NCBI GenBank assembly: GCA_021775835.1
Contig: JAJFHC010000174.1
Span: 1 to 60,676 of the forward strand
From: Hyphomicrobiales bacterium
GTDB lineage: Bacteria; Pseudomonadota; Alphaproteobacteria; Rhizobiales; JAJFHC01
Length of the DNA: 60,676 nucleotides
Reading direction: 5' to 3'
Below are positions 1-9,366 of this stretch, piece after piece. A program made the position numbers and the translations under genes. The notes under the pieces were generated by a model that made no database searches, was not told the DNA's origin, and was given only the letters and a program-made list of their open reading frames with translations. Within the stretch, counting starts at the first letter, position 1. Each line of letters opens with the position of its first letter.

Positions 1-819
1 CGCGGGCCCGATTCAACGGGATTTGCGCTTTATCACGAGCCGATTCCAGGACATCTGAGGCTGCGGTTCTTTGTTGGCGACGAGTCTGAAGCCGATGACG
101 CAATCGAGCGCATTCAGAACAAGCTGAAGGAGTTTCAGGCCAAGATCATCCGCGAGGAACGGGTGGGGACAACCTATCGCGTAACTGTCGAGTTTACTGG
201 TGACCTCAGGCGGTTCTCCTATGCCATGGAACATGCCGCCAAAGTGGTTTCGATCGGGGAAAGCCTCGATATCATCAAGGATATCGGCGGTGCACATGAC
301 GTGGATGACACCTATGATGTGGATTCATTTCACGGAACGCATGGTATCGGTCATGTACGGTTGGCAACGGAGTCGGATGTGGCTCCTGAGGCCTCGCATC
401 CGTTCTGGGCAACAGGGTTTGCGGACATTGCGATCGTTCATAACGGCCAGATCACGAATTACTGGAAAATGCGCCGCCGCCTCGAAAAACGCGGATTCGA
501 ATTCAATACGGACAATGACAGCGAACTGATCGCGGTCTACTTGGCAGACAAGCTTTCCCAGGAAATTACCCTGAAAAATGCTTTGAAAACATCGATCGAC
601 GATATGGATGGGACGTTTTCCTTCCTGGTATCGACAAAGGATGAAATCGGATACGCAAAAGACCGCCTCGCCGCCAAGCCGATGGTCAAATACGAAACCG
701 ACGACATTATCGCCATCGCCTCCGAGGAAGTCTCCCTCAACAAGCTGTTTCCCGGCCAGGCGCTCAACACATCCGAACCACCGCCGGGGACATTCAACAC
801 ATGGCAAAGATCGATCTAG
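1..819 (+). CDS. Class II glutamine amidotransferase, GlxB/MgsA type (5' end outside window)
   Basis: This is the C-terminal 272 codons of a glutamine amidotransferase-like subunit that would release ammonia (or bind a glutamate-type substrate) for a glutamate-synthase-like complex. The frame is already open at base 1 with the class II motif RGPDSTGF, and continues through GTHGIGH-RLATES, the oxyanion-hole HNGQ-TNYW motif and NDSEL, all typical of this family. The catalytic Cys at residue 2 and the first 25 to 30 residues lie upstream of the window. The gene overlaps the next one by 19 bases, so the two are probably translationally coupled. It is a clear paralogue of the amidotransferase at 58923. 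Confident on family; whether it serves glutamate or N-methylglutamate synthesis cannot be told. Confidence 0.93.
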   Translation, partial: RGPDSTGFALYHEPIPGHLRLRFFVGDESEADDAIERIQNKLKEFQAKIIREERVGTTYRVTVEFTGDLRRFSYAMEHAAKVVSIGESLDIIKDIGGAHDVDDTYDVDSFHGTHGIGHVRLATESDVAPEASHPFWATGFADIAIVHNGQITNYWKMRRRLEKRGFEFNTDNDSELIAVYLADKLSQEITLKNALKTSIDDMDGTFSFLVSTKDEIGYAKDRLAAKPMVKYETDDIIAIASEEVSLNKLFPGQALNTSEPPPGTFNTWQRSI

Positions 820-2759
820 CTGAAGTCTCAGTCCGGGACGCCAACGAACTAATCCGTAAATTTGGCAGCGAAGGTGAGGATGTGGAAGTCCTCAACCCCG
901 ATGCGCGCCATCACATCGGGGTCGGTCTGGTTCACGATATCAATGTGCATGTGCGCGGGTCGGCGGGCTACTTCTGTGCCGGCCTGACGGATGGTGCGCA
1001 TTTTGTCATCGACAACAACGTGGGCTGGGGCCTTGCCGACAATATGTTGGGCGGTTCGGTCGTGGTTCACGGCAATGCCGGAGCGATTGCCGGGGTGGCG
1101 ATCCGCGGTGCGGACGTGATCGTGCACGGCAATCTGGGGTCACGTGCCGGCCAGGTGATGAAGAAGGGCACATTGCTGTGTGCCGGCGACGCCAATTTCA
1201 TGGCCGGGTACATGATGTATGGCGGACGGATCGTCATACTGGGCGATTCCGGTGAGCAGATCGGCCAGGACATGACCGGTGGCGAAATCTATGTGGGCGG
1301 GCGGATCATCTCGCTCGGCAACGACGCCGCCCAGATCGATCTGCCATCAGAAGAAGACGAGGACCTGCGGGCGTTTCTCGACAAATACAAGATCCCGTTC
1401 AACGGCACGTTCCAGAAGGTCCAGAATGCGGGCAAGCAGCTTCGCTACAACCGTACGGAACCAAGGGTGCGCAACATTCCGTTTTTCGTGACGTCCGGTG
1501 ACTCGAACTACTGGAACGAAAAGGTCCAGGAAGATATTCACGTCAAGTCACAGATCGGCCGGTACCGTATCAGGGGCTATGGCGCTACACGGGCCCTGCC
1601 TCATCTGTCGGACATCGGGTTCAAGAAGGATCTGACGGCGATAGAACCGGCTTCGGATGTAGTCGAAAAAGTTCACATGCGAACCGAAATCGGCGGGCGC
1701 AACGGTGGCGCCCCAATCAAGCTCTCGATGCCGGTGATGATCGCGCCGATGAGCTACGGTGCCCTGTCCAAATCGACCAAGCTTGCCCTGGCGATTGCTT
1801 CGAAACTCTCCGATATCTCCGAAAACACTGGAGAAGGCGGCATGTCGGATGAACAGCGAGCGGAGGCCAACCAACTGATCTACCAGTGCCTTTCGGGAAG
1901 GCTTGGGTGGTCAATCCACGACATGCAACGGGCCAATGGGCTTGAGATCTATATCTCCCAGGGTGCAAAACCCGGTCTGGGTGGTCAGTTGATGGCCAAG
2001 AAGGTAACAAAGGAAATTGCCCGCATCAGGGGCATCCCCGAAGGCATCGATCTGCGCTCGCCTTCACGGCATCCGGATGTGCTGGGCGCCGATGACCTGG
2101 TCATCAAGGTCGAGGAATTTCGCGAGGCGACCGGCTACAAGGTGCCGGTATCGGTCAAGCTGGGTGCCGGCCGGGTGCGCGACGACATCAAGATTGCCTG
2201 GAAAGACGGGTTTGATTTCGTCGAACTGGACGGCCTGCAGGGCTCCACCGGAGCCGCCGGCAATGAAGTGCTTGAATTTGTCGGAATCCCGACGCTTTCG
2301 GCAATCCAGGAAGCTATGGATGCACTCGAGGAAGTCGGCGGGCGCGAAGACATGCCGATCGTTCTGATGGGCGGTGTCAAGGACGGTGCCGACGCGGTCA
2401 AGGCCCTGGCGCTGGGCGCCGAAGCGGTCGCCGTGGGGACGTCGGCGATTATCGCCGGGGGCTGTATCGCCTGCCTGCAGTGTCACGTCGGCCAGTGCGT
2501 TGTGGGGATTGCGACCCAGGATCCGGAACACGAGAAACGCTACAACGTGCCGGTCGAAGCCCAGAACATTCACCGTTACCTGGAGTCGGTGCGCTGGCAG
2601 ATCGCCGCCATCACCCAGGCGTTGGGCCACGACGATGTCCACAAGGTAACCCGCGACGATCTGGTTGCCCTGACACCGGAAGCTGCGGCCATTACCCGGC
2701 TGCCCTATGCCCCCGAATACCGCGAACTGAACGCGGACATGCTGAAAAAGGCATCCTGA
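801..2759 (+). CDS. GXGXG-domain / FMN glutamate synthase fusion protein (GlxC-GlxD or MgsB-MgsC type)
   Basis: A 652-residue protein joining two modules that are separate subunits in most Glx and Mgs systems. Residues about 1-200 form the right-handed beta-helix GXGXG repeat of the glutamate synthase alpha C-terminus. Residues about 230-640 form the FMN-binding TIM barrel that makes glutamate or an N-substituted glutamate from 2-oxoglutarate. The [3Fe-4S] cysteines are visible as Cys555, Cys561 and Cys566, with the GltB-type spacing. The ATG at 801 lies inside the end of the amidotransferase gene, and the stop is one base before the next ATG, so the three genes form a tight operon. The family is certain; the substrate is not. 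By contrast, the right-edge cluster carries the GXGXG module as a separate gene. Confidence 0.93.
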   Translation: MAKIDLAEVSVRDANELIRKFGSEGEDVEVLNPDARHHIGVGLVHDINVHVRGSAGYFCAGLTDGAHFVIDNNVGWGLADNMLGGSVVVHGNAGAIAGVAIRGADVIVHGNLGSRAGQVMKKGTLLCAGDANFMAGYMMYGGRIVILGDSGEQIGQDMTGGEIYVGGRIISLGNDAAQIDLPSEEDEDLRAFLDKYKIPFNGTFQKVQNAGKQLRYNRTEPRVRNIPFFVTSGDSNYWNEKVQEDIHVKSQIGRYRIRGYGATRALPHLSDIGFKKDLTAIEPASDVVEKVHMRTEIGGRNGGAPIKLSMPVMIAPMSYGALSKSTKLALAIASKLSDISENTGEGGMSDEQRAEANQLIYQCLSGRLGWSIHDMQRANGLEIYISQGAKPGLGGQLMAKKVTKEIARIRGIPEGIDLRSPSRHPDVLGADDLVIKVEEFREATGYKVPVSVKLGAGRVRDDIKIAWKDGFDFVELDGLQGSTGAAGNEVLEFVGIPTLSAIQEAMDALEEVGGREDMPIVLMGGVKDGADAVKALALGAEAVAVGTSAIIAGGCIACLQCHVGQCVVGIATQDPEHEKRYNVPVEAQNIHRYLESVRWQIAAITQALGHDDVHKVTRDDLVALTPEAAAITRLPYAPEYRELNADMLKKAS

Positions 2760-2760
2760 C

Positions 2761-5313
2761 ATGACAAGCGTTTACGATATCGACCGGGTGATAACCCCAC
2801 CCGCTCCTGAAGAGTTTCCCGATGACGTGTCGGATGCCCATTTCGTACCGGCGCCGTGCCAGGTCGGTTGTCCGGTCGGCACCGATGCGCCGTCCTACAT
2901 CGCCTACATCTGGGAAGGCAAGAACGAGGAAGCGTTTGAGGCAATAACCGCGACCAATCCATTCAGTTCGATCTGCGGGCGGGTTTGCGACGCACCGTGC
3001 GAACCGGTCTGCCGGCGCACGGATTCCGACGGTCCGTTGGCGATCCGCAACCTCAAGCGCTATGTCATGGAGCAACTCGGTAAGGATCATCACCTGCCGG
3101 CGGTCGAGGTGACACGCAAAGAGACCATCGGCATTGTCGGTGCGGGGCCTGCCGGCCTGACGGCGGCGCAGGATCTGGCGGAAGCCGGATTCGAGGTCCA
3201 CGTCTACGAGATGAGCGACCGGCCGGGTGGCATGATGGTCTGGGGCATCCCGGCGTTTCGGTTGCCGCCGGGAACTGTCGAAGAAGACATGAACCGCATG
3301 CTCAACCACTGTCCGGGCATCAAGATTCATGTCAACACAGCACTGGGCAAGGACATCACGCTCGATGCCCTCAAGGAAAAACACGATGCCGTGGTGCTGA
3401 CCATCGGTGCCTGGTGGGGCAAAACGATGGATATCCCCGGTGCCGATGACGACCGGATTGTGGACGGTGTCGGTTACCTGCGCCGGATCAATGCCGGGGA
3501 ACGGCCTGCCTCACCGGAAACCGTTCTGGTGATCGGCGGTGGTGACGTGGCCATGGACGCCTGCCGCGTGGCCAAGCGCCTGCCCGGGTGCAAAAAAGTG
3601 AAGGTGATCTACCGGCGCGGGCCCGACGAAATCCCCGCACGCCGCGATGAGCTTGAAGGGGCGATCGCCGAAGATGTCGAGATCATCTACAACACGCAAC
3701 CGGTCGAAGTGATTTCCGACGGCGGGCGTTTTGCGTTGAGGTGCGTTGAAACCCGCCTCGGGGAGCCGGAAGAAGACGGTCGCCGGCGGCCGGAAAACGT
3801 CCCTGGATCGGAGCGTGATTTCGAATGTGGCCAGGTCATCCTGGCGGTGGGACAGAAGTCGGAATCCGAAGAACTGGCGTCACAAGGCCTCATGGAATGG
3901 GACCGGGTCCGCACAAGCTGGGACACGATGCGCACCGGCGACGACAAGGTGTTTGCGGCCGGTGATGGCGCTTTCGGCGGCTCGACCATCGTCATGGCCA
4001 TGCAGCACGGTCACCGGGTGGCCTATTATGTGCGGGGCTATCTTGACGGCATCGAGGAACCGCTGCCGTACCGCACGCCGTTCCGGACACGCCGGGTGCC
4101 GGTGGCCCAGGATGTGAACTGGGAAGTTTTCAACCGGTTCGAGCAACCGTTTCACGGGCTCGGCGATGATCCGGTCGCCTTTCCCGAAATCGAATCTACC
4201 TATACCCCCGAAGAGGCCAAAAACGAGGCGGCGCGCTGCTATCGTTGCGACGCGGAAACCGGTTCGTCGGACTATTCGGTGCGCAACCGGGAAGACATTT
4301 TCGTGATGGCCCGGACCAACCCCAACGATGCCCGGACACAGAAGGCAATGCTGCGCAAGCATCTGCAATTGCGCGACGACCCGTTTGCGGACCGGCCTGA
4401 TGCAACGCTCGAGGATCTGATTTTCCTGCCCGCCAACCTGTCCCGGCTTGTGATCGACCCTTACCGGGACGCCTGCAATGTGGCGACGGATCTGTTTTGG
4501 GGTGCGCTCAGGATCGAAAGCCCCTTTGTGGTGACAGGCTTCGATGAAGCGCCTGAAGAAATCCGCCGGGCATTGGCGGAAGGGATCGACAAACAAGGTT
4601 CGGTCTATCTGGGCCGGACCCGGCTTGGCGCCGACAGCCGGTATATTCAACTGGTTAGAGCAGGCGCCGACCAACCGGATCCGGACGCGCTCGGACATGT
4701 GATCGTTCCGACCAATGGTGACCTGAGTTGCATCGAGGCCACCGTGCGGACCGGTAGTGCCGGGCTGGGGCTTGCGGTAAGTGCCGCGGATCTCGAGGCT
4801 GCCATTCCACGGGCGCTTGAGGCGGGCTTTGACATGATGGTTCTGACCGGCAATGGACCGATCGACTCGCCATGGCCGGAACTTGACGGCGCCCCTGATC
4901 TCAGCGTGATGCGTGACGCTATCCGGATCTTCAGAAAGATGAACCGCGAAGAGGATCTCGAACTGGTCTATTTCGGCGGTATCCGCTCAGGTACAGACGG
5001 GGCGAAACTCATCGGCATGGGCGCCAATGCGGTCGCCCTGGGGGCTTCAATGGCTTTTGCCCTGGGTGGTCAGATGACTGATGAACGCCACTTCGTGTTC
5101 CACTCCGACTACAGCCATGAGGACCGGGTCGACGGATCGGCGTCCCTGTTGCGGGCGCTGTCGGGTGAAGCCTCGATCATGGCGCGGTGTACGGGCAAGA
5201 CCAATGTCCACAACCTGGAACCGGAAGATCTTCGTTCGATTACGCTTCAGACGACCCACGAAACCGGTATTCCGCTTGCCGGTGCCAATCCTAAATTCGC
5301 GGAGTCCGTGTAA
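2761..5313 (+). CDS. GltD-like Fe-S/FAD/NAD(P) oxidoreductase fused to a degenerate glutamate-synthase TIM barrel
   Basis: An 850-residue electron-transfer subunit that should pass electrons from NAD(P)H to the FMN synthase encoded just upstream. The N-terminus has the GltD-type cysteines (Cys33, Cys37, Cys72, Cys76, Cys80, Cys84). An FAD Rossmann motif GAGPAG follows at 127-132, an NAD(P) motif GGGDVAMD near 258-265, and a further CYRCD motif in the middle. Residues from about 560 to 850 are extra: they resemble the FMN glutamate synthase barrel (YFGGIRSGTDGAKLIGMGANAVALG) but lack the C-x5-C-x4-C iron-sulfur motif of the neighbouring protein. The usual small subunit is about 450 to 480 residues. 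Whether the second barrel still binds FMN is unknown. Confidence 0.88.
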   Translation: MTSVYDIDRVITPPAPEEFPDDVSDAHFVPAPCQVGCPVGTDAPSYIAYIWEGKNEEAFEAITATNPFSSICGRVCDAPCEPVCRRTDSDGPLAIRNLKRYVMEQLGKDHHLPAVEVTRKETIGIVGAGPAGLTAAQDLAEAGFEVHVYEMSDRPGGMMVWGIPAFRLPPGTVEEDMNRMLNHCPGIKIHVNTALGKDITLDALKEKHDAVVLTIGAWWGKTMDIPGADDDRIVDGVGYLRRINAGERPASPETVLVIGGGDVAMDACRVAKRLPGCKKVKVIYRRGPDEIPARRDELEGAIAEDVEIIYNTQPVEVISDGGRFALRCVETRLGEPEEDGRRRPENVPGSERDFECGQVILAVGQKSESEELASQGLMEWDRVRTSWDTMRTGDDKVFAAGDGAFGGSTIVMAMQHGHRVAYYVRGYLDGIEEPLPYRTPFRTRRVPVAQDVNWEVFNRFEQPFHGLGDDPVAFPEIESTYTPEEAKNEAARCYRCDAETGSSDYSVRNREDIFVMARTNPNDARTQKAMLRKHLQLRDDPFADRPDATLEDLIFLPANLSRLVIDPYRDACNVATDLFWGALRIESPFVVTGFDEAPEEIRRALAEGIDKQGSVYLGRTRLGADSRYIQLVRAGADQPDPDALGHVIVPTNGDLSCIEATVRTGSAGLGLAVSAADLEAAIPRALEAGFDMMVLTGNGPIDSPWPELDGAPDLSVMRDAIRIFRKMNREEDLELVYFGGIRSGTDGAKLIGMGANAVALGASMAFALGGQMTDERHFVFHSDYSHEDRVDGSASLLRALSGEASIMARCTGKTNVHNLEPEDLRSITLQTTHETGIPLAGANPKFAESV

Positions 5314-5327
5314 ACAATAGCGGCTGA

Positions 5328-5345
5328 CACCAACCAGAGTTGGTG
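5328..5345. other. Hairpin between the glutamate-synthase-like genes and the MFS gene
   Basis: A 7-bp perfect inverted repeat, CACCAAC-CAGA-GTTGGTG, lies 14 bases after the stop of the GltD-like gene and immediately before the purine-rich ribosome binding region of the MFS gene. No T-run follows, so it is a weak terminator candidate; it could instead reduce ribosome access to the next gene. Confidence 0.35.
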
Positions 5346-5362
5346 AGAGGGGCGCAAGGCCG

Positions 5363-6553
5363 ATGCCGACGAGACCGGTTGTCTGGATGTCGCGCCTGGC
5401 AACGCCGGGAGCAGGCGCCTTTTCGATTCTGTTCGGCTTTGAAGCCATGGCCCGTGCGCTGGTGACGTCGGCACTGCCGATACAGACATTGCGACTGATG
5501 GGCAGCGACGAGGATGTCAGCCTGCTCTACTTCGTGGGCTCGGCGTCGGCGCTTTCCATGATTTTCCTGATCCCGCGCCTGGCGGAATGGATGGGTCGGG
5601 CCCGACTGTGCTCGCTCGCCATGGTGATGATCGCCACGGCCATGATCCTGTTCATTGTGCATGACGTGCAATCACAAGTGGCCGGGTTCATCCTGCGTGC
5701 CAGTGGGATCGCTGTCTTCTATGCGGGCATGAGCATGTTCATCATGGACCGGATCAAGCGTAACGATATCGGCCGGTCTGAACCGCTTCGCATGCTGTCT
5801 GTGGGCATTTCATGGACCATCGGACCCGTCATCGGGGTGCTGCTGAATGAACACGTAGGAGAGTGGGCACCGTTTGTCGGGAGTGCGCTTATGATGGCGT
5901 TCGCCTTTATCTACTTCTGGATGCTGCGCGTGCGTGATGTACCGATCGTGCGGGCGACAAAAGTGCGCAAGAGGGGCAATCCGTTCGCCAACCTCAAGGT
6001 GTTTCTGCGGCAACCGAGATTGCGCCTGGCCCTCGTACACGCCATCGGTCGCGGCATGTTCTGGAACTGCCTGATCTTCTACTCGCCCTTGTGGGCGTCC
6101 AGCAAAGGCCATGATCCAGCCCTGGGCGGCTATATCGTTGCAGCGGGATCGGCCTTTTTGCTCGGCGTTCCCCTCTGGGGCTGGTTCGCCCGGCGCTATG
6201 GTATCAGGCGGGTCAGTCTGGTTGCCTTTCCAGTTGCCGCGGCCGGGGCTCTGTTGTCCTCGCTTCAATTCTCGTCACCGTGGACGGGGGCGGCCTGCCT
6301 GGTGGTCGCGGCTTTCGCAATGACCGTTATCGACGGCTACGGCAATGCTCTTTTCCTGCGGGCGTGCAAACCGTCTCAGCGGACCGAAATGACGCCGATC
6401 TTTTCAGCCCAGCGTGACATCGGCGATGTGAGTCACGCTGCGTTTTTCAGTATTGTGCTGATCTTCTTCCCGATAGAAGCCGTGTTCATTACAGTCGGCC
6501 TCGTCCTGATCGGGTTGACCGTGCTTTCCACGCGGATCAACCGCCGCCTTTGA
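5363..6553 (+). CDS. Major facilitator superfamily transporter
   Basis: A 396-residue integral membrane protein with about 12 hydrophobic segments, separated near residues 190-210 by a charged loop (RATKVRKRGNPF), which is the usual central loop of MFS carriers. It belongs in the inner membrane; the substrate is not predictable from sequence. The ATG is preceded by GAGAGGGG at a workable distance. It lies on the same strand 49 bases after the GltD-like gene, so it may share that transcript and export or import a compound of that pathway. The RidA gene follows 26 bases after its stop. Confidence 0.87.
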   Translation: MPTRPVVWMSRLATPGAGAFSILFGFEAMARALVTSALPIQTLRLMGSDEDVSLLYFVGSASALSMIFLIPRLAEWMGRARLCSLAMVMIATAMILFIVHDVQSQVAGFILRASGIAVFYAGMSMFIMDRIKRNDIGRSEPLRMLSVGISWTIGPVIGVLLNEHVGEWAPFVGSALMMAFAFIYFWMLRVRDVPIVRATKVRKRGNPFANLKVFLRQPRLRLALVHAIGRGMFWNCLIFYSPLWASSKGHDPALGGYIVAAGSAFLLGVPLWGWFARRYGIRRVSLVAFPVAAAGALLSSLQFSSPWTGAACLVVAAFAMTVIDGYGNALFLRACKPSQRTEMTPIFSAQRDIGDVSHAAFFSIVLIFFPIEAVFITVGLVLIGLTVLSTRINRRL

Positions 6554-6579
6554 ACCGGTGTCATGAAGGAGCACGCCAT

Positions 6580-6978
6580 ATGCCGGAGCATCTCAATTTC
6601 CCGGACCTCATCGACATCGGCGCTCCTTTTTCGAATGTGGTCCTCGACGACCGCTATGCGTTCCTTGCGGGGATCGTTGCCGCGGACATGCCACAGGGCC
6701 GCGAGGTGCTGGGCGACGTCGGTGTCGAGACCAGGATCGTCATGACAACCATGCAAGCGCTGTTGGGCAGGATTGGCCTCGACATGAGCGATGTTGTCCG
6801 CTGTGACGTTCACCTGGCGGATATTGATGACATGGACGAGATGAACGCCGTTTATGCCGGCTTTTTCGACCAGGGTGCCTTTCCGGCGCGGACGTGTGTA
6901 CAGTCGGACAAGCTTTTCGGCGGTAGCCTGGTCGAAGCTACCTGTGTGGCCCGGCGGCGCGACGACACTGGTTCGTGA
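6580..6978 (+). CDS. RidA family (YjgF/YER057c/UK114) enamine/imine deaminase-like protein
   Basis: A 132-residue cytosolic protein of the RidA fold, which hydrolyses reactive enamine or imine intermediates made by PLP and flavin enzymes. Family hallmarks are the DVVRCDVHLADIDDMDEMNAVY helix region, the conserved Arg104 in FPARTCV and the acidic residue in the C-terminal VEATCVA strand. I chose the ATG at 6580 over an in-frame one at 6550 because GAAGGAG at 6565-6571 sits 8 bases before it. A RidA protein is sensible beside genes that would create imines from amino compounds. A MITE-like element begins 6 bases after the stop. Confidence 0.88.
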   Translation: MPEHLNFPDLIDIGAPFSNVVLDDRYAFLAGIVAADMPQGREVLGDVGVETRIVMTTMQALLGRIGLDMSDVVRCDVHLADIDDMDEMNAVYAGFFDQGAFPARTCVQSDKLFGGSLVEATCVARRRDDTGS

Positions 6979-6984
6979 ATTTGC

Positions 6985-7254
6985 TCTAGACCGTATCTGG
7001 TCTTTATTGAACCATCTGATGGAGTCAAATCAGCTCACTCGCCAAGGCGCGAAGCGCCGTGCGATGTGGGGCATCGGACAAGCTTCGCAACGCCGGCGAT
7101 GGGCTGATTTGGCCCACCGAAGGCCTGAATTTCGCGACCGCTGGACAGCGTTGCGGTCTGCTTGTGGTCAACCGGACCACGGCGCAAACCACGCCTTGCC
7201 AGCAGACGCGAAATTCCGGTCAAATGGTTCAATAAAGACCAGATACGGTCTAGA
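6985..7254. mobile_element. MITE-like element, copy 1 (270 bp, 31-bp perfect terminal inverted repeats)
   Basis: The left end starts TCTAGACCGTATCTGG and the right end is its exact reverse complement for 31 bases. The ends read CTAG on both sides, so the element appears to sit between duplicated TA dinucleotides inside CTAG, as known for IS630/Tc1-mariner transposition. No transposase is encoded. An internal hairpin GGCGC-GAA-GCGCC lies at 7046-7058. A second copy sharing the ends and left interior is at 51963-52071. The element fills the gap between convergent RidA and DMT genes, ending 2 bases before the DMT stop codon. The IS630 link is inferred from the target site only. Confidence 0.85.
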
Positions 7255-7256
7255 TC

Positions 7257-8162
7257 TCAGGAATGCGGCGGCCGAACGACAACGGGTTCGGAACGCATGG
7301 CGACGCGTTCGCGCCAGAGCGTGTAGATCGCCGCACCCACGATCAGGGCCGTTCCGACGATCGACCAGCGGTCCGGGATCTCGCCCCAGACGAAATACCC
7401 CGCCAGCGTCGCCCACAGCACGATCGAAAACCGGAACGGGGCAACCACCGCCACGGCACCTGCACGCAGGGCGACAATCACGAGTTGAACACCCAGAACC
7501 AGGAACACTGCGGCGATGGTGATATGGATACCTTGCTTGAGGCTCACCTGAACCCAGTCTTCGAAGAAACTCAAAACGCCCGCCCCCAACGTGACGACGG
7601 CCATGGTTGCAAAGGTAATCACGATGGACGGAATGTCTGTGTGGGCAATGCGGGTCAGCAGGTCGCGCAGGGCGATGAGCAGGACCGTGGCAAGCGCACT
7701 CATGGCAAAAATGTTGAACGCGTCTGTTGTCGGCCGGACGATGATAAGAACCCCGACCAGACCGACCAGAATGGCGGTCCACCGGCGTATCCCGACTTTT
7801 TCCTTGAGAAAGATCGCGGCCATGGCCGTCAGCACAAGCGGGATGGCCTGGACAATGGCACTGACATTGGCAATCGGCATGTTGAACAGGGCAGTCAGGT
7901 AAGTCACCGTGCCGAGGAGGTTAGCAAAGGCGCGCGCCATGACGTGTGGTGTAACGGCCTCGGCGAGACGTTTGTGCTTGTCCATGGCGATACAAAGGAC
8001 CAGCGTGAACACACAGGCCGCAAGACCCCGCAGGAAGATCAGCTGTCCGGTCGGCATGCCGGCGCTCGTGAGCTTGACCGTGACGTCATTGATCGTCAGG
8101 CAGATCATCGCCAACGACAGGGCTGCGATGCCGCGCAGATTACCCGAGTTCATCGAACTCAT
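7257..8162 (-). CDS. EamA/DMT family transporter
   Basis: A 301-residue inner-membrane protein of the drug/metabolite transporter superfamily, with about ten hydrophobic helices in two EamA repeats (residues about 8-140 and 155-285). Typical family sequence such as PIANVSAIVQAIPLVLTAMAAIFLKEKVG is present. Such carriers usually export amino acids or other metabolites; the substrate here is unknown. Its start overlaps the stop of the upstream DMT gene by 4 bases (ATGA), so the two are co-translated and may act together. The stop codon almost touches the MITE-like element. Confidence 0.9.
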   Translation of the reverse strand: MSSMNSGNLRGIAALSLAMICLTINDVTVKLTSAGMPTGQLIFLRGLAACVFTLVLCIAMDKHKRLAEAVTPHVMARAFANLLGTVTYLTALFNMPIANVSAIVQAIPLVLTAMAAIFLKEKVGIRRWTAILVGLVGVLIIVRPTTDAFNIFAMSALATVLLIALRDLLTRIAHTDIPSIVITFATMAVVTLGAGVLSFFEDWVQVSLKQGIHITIAAVFLVLGVQLVIVALRAGAVAVVAPFRFSIVLWATLAGYFVWGEIPDRWSIVGTALIVGAAIYTLWRERVAMRSEPVVVRPPHS

Positions 8163-9085
8163 CCCTGGCCCTTGTGGACGCTGACCTTGATATTGGACTG
8201 GGAACGTTGGTCGCGCAGGGCACTCACGGTGAATATGCAGACGCAGGCAAAAACGACCACCCCGCCTATCATCGTGAACCGGTCGGGTGTCTCACCGATC
8301 CCGATCCAGACCCATACGGGCGAGAGGATTGTTTCAAGGAGCCCGAGCAGGGCAACTTCGGCGGCGGGAATGAAGCGGGGCGCGTAGGTGTAGCAAATGA
8401 AGCCGACGCCGACCTGAAAGATACCGAGCACCAGACACAACATGAGATCCCACGACGAGATCGCGTAACTGTCGGCAAGGGCCAGCGCGCACAACAAGGA
8501 AACGACGCCGGCCAGACAGGTTGCCGGCAACATGTCTTCAGACGATGACCGCCGCAACAGGGTAATGGATATGGCGAACGTGAGGGCGGCACCCAATGCG
8601 CAGAGGTTGCCGACAATGCGTCCGGTGGCCAGGCCGTTGGTGACCATGATTCCAATGCCGGCAATGGAAACGACTATGATCAGCCAAGTGGAGCGCCTGA
8701 TGCGTTCATGGATGATGAGCCAGCCGAAAAGCGCTGCCAGAACCGGGGCGCCTGACAGGATGAACATGGCGTTCGCAACCGTGGTGTTGAGGATCGCAAA
8801 GACGTAGGCCGTGAATCCGACACCCAGGATCAACGCGACCAGGATGCCATCCGTACCGATTCTCCGAAATGGCCTCAGCACCCGGCCGCGATGACGGATT
8901 GCAATGACGATGAGCAGGGTGATAATGAAGAAGATCGAGCGGTAGATCATGATCTGCCAACCGTCCGCTGCCTCCATCGAGCGCAGCAGAATGCCGCCGC
9001 TGCTCAGCCCCAGCGCGCCGGTCAGGCCCAAGGCGATTCCGACAGGGTAATTCAAGGCGAGAGAACGCCCCTCGGTGGCCGCCAT
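8159..9085 (-). CDS. EamA/DMT family transporter
   Basis: A 308-residue DMT-superfamily membrane protein with two EamA repeats and about ten hydrophobic segments. It contains the family hallmark NTTVANAMFILSGAPVLAALFGWL in the first repeat. It is the promoter-proximal gene of a two-gene operon with the second DMT carrier, overlapping it by ATGA. The pair are similar in kind but not near-identical, so they look like an old duplication or a heteromeric pair. The start ATG at 9083-9085 lies opposite the DUF6481 gene across a 281-bp intergenic region. Substrate unknown. Confidence 0.9.
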   Translation of the reverse strand: MAATEGRSLALNYPVGIALGLTGALGLSSGGILLRSMEAADGWQIMIYRSIFFIITLLIVIAIRHRGRVLRPFRRIGTDGILVALILGVGFTAYVFAILNTTVANAMFILSGAPVLAALFGWLIIHERIRRSTWLIIVVSIAGIGIMVTNGLATGRIVGNLCALGAALTFAISITLLRRSSSEDMLPATCLAGVVSLLCALALADSYAISSWDLMLCLVLGIFQVGVGFICYTYAPRFIPAAEVALLGLLETILSPVWVWIGIGETPDRFTMIGGVVVFACVCIFTVSALRDQRSQSNIKVSVHKGQG

Positions 9086-9366
9086 GTCAATTTGTCCGAA
9101 AGTTTACTGCCCGACAAACATAGAGAGCCATCGTTGCGGACAGGTCAATGCGAAAATAGTGTTGCACATTTGCCCCAATTGGGCAGGTGATGTCGTCTCA
9201 AAGCGGTCGTTCTTAAGGCGAACGGTTGTTTCCCGCGACGCTTTGGGTTAGAGGATGTGCCCAAACCGAATATCTTCATCGAAAACGTTCGCGAATTTCT
9301 CGTGGATGTTGGGCATGTCAATTTACCAAACAACAGGAGAACGACGTTGAACGAGGCGAACACCAT

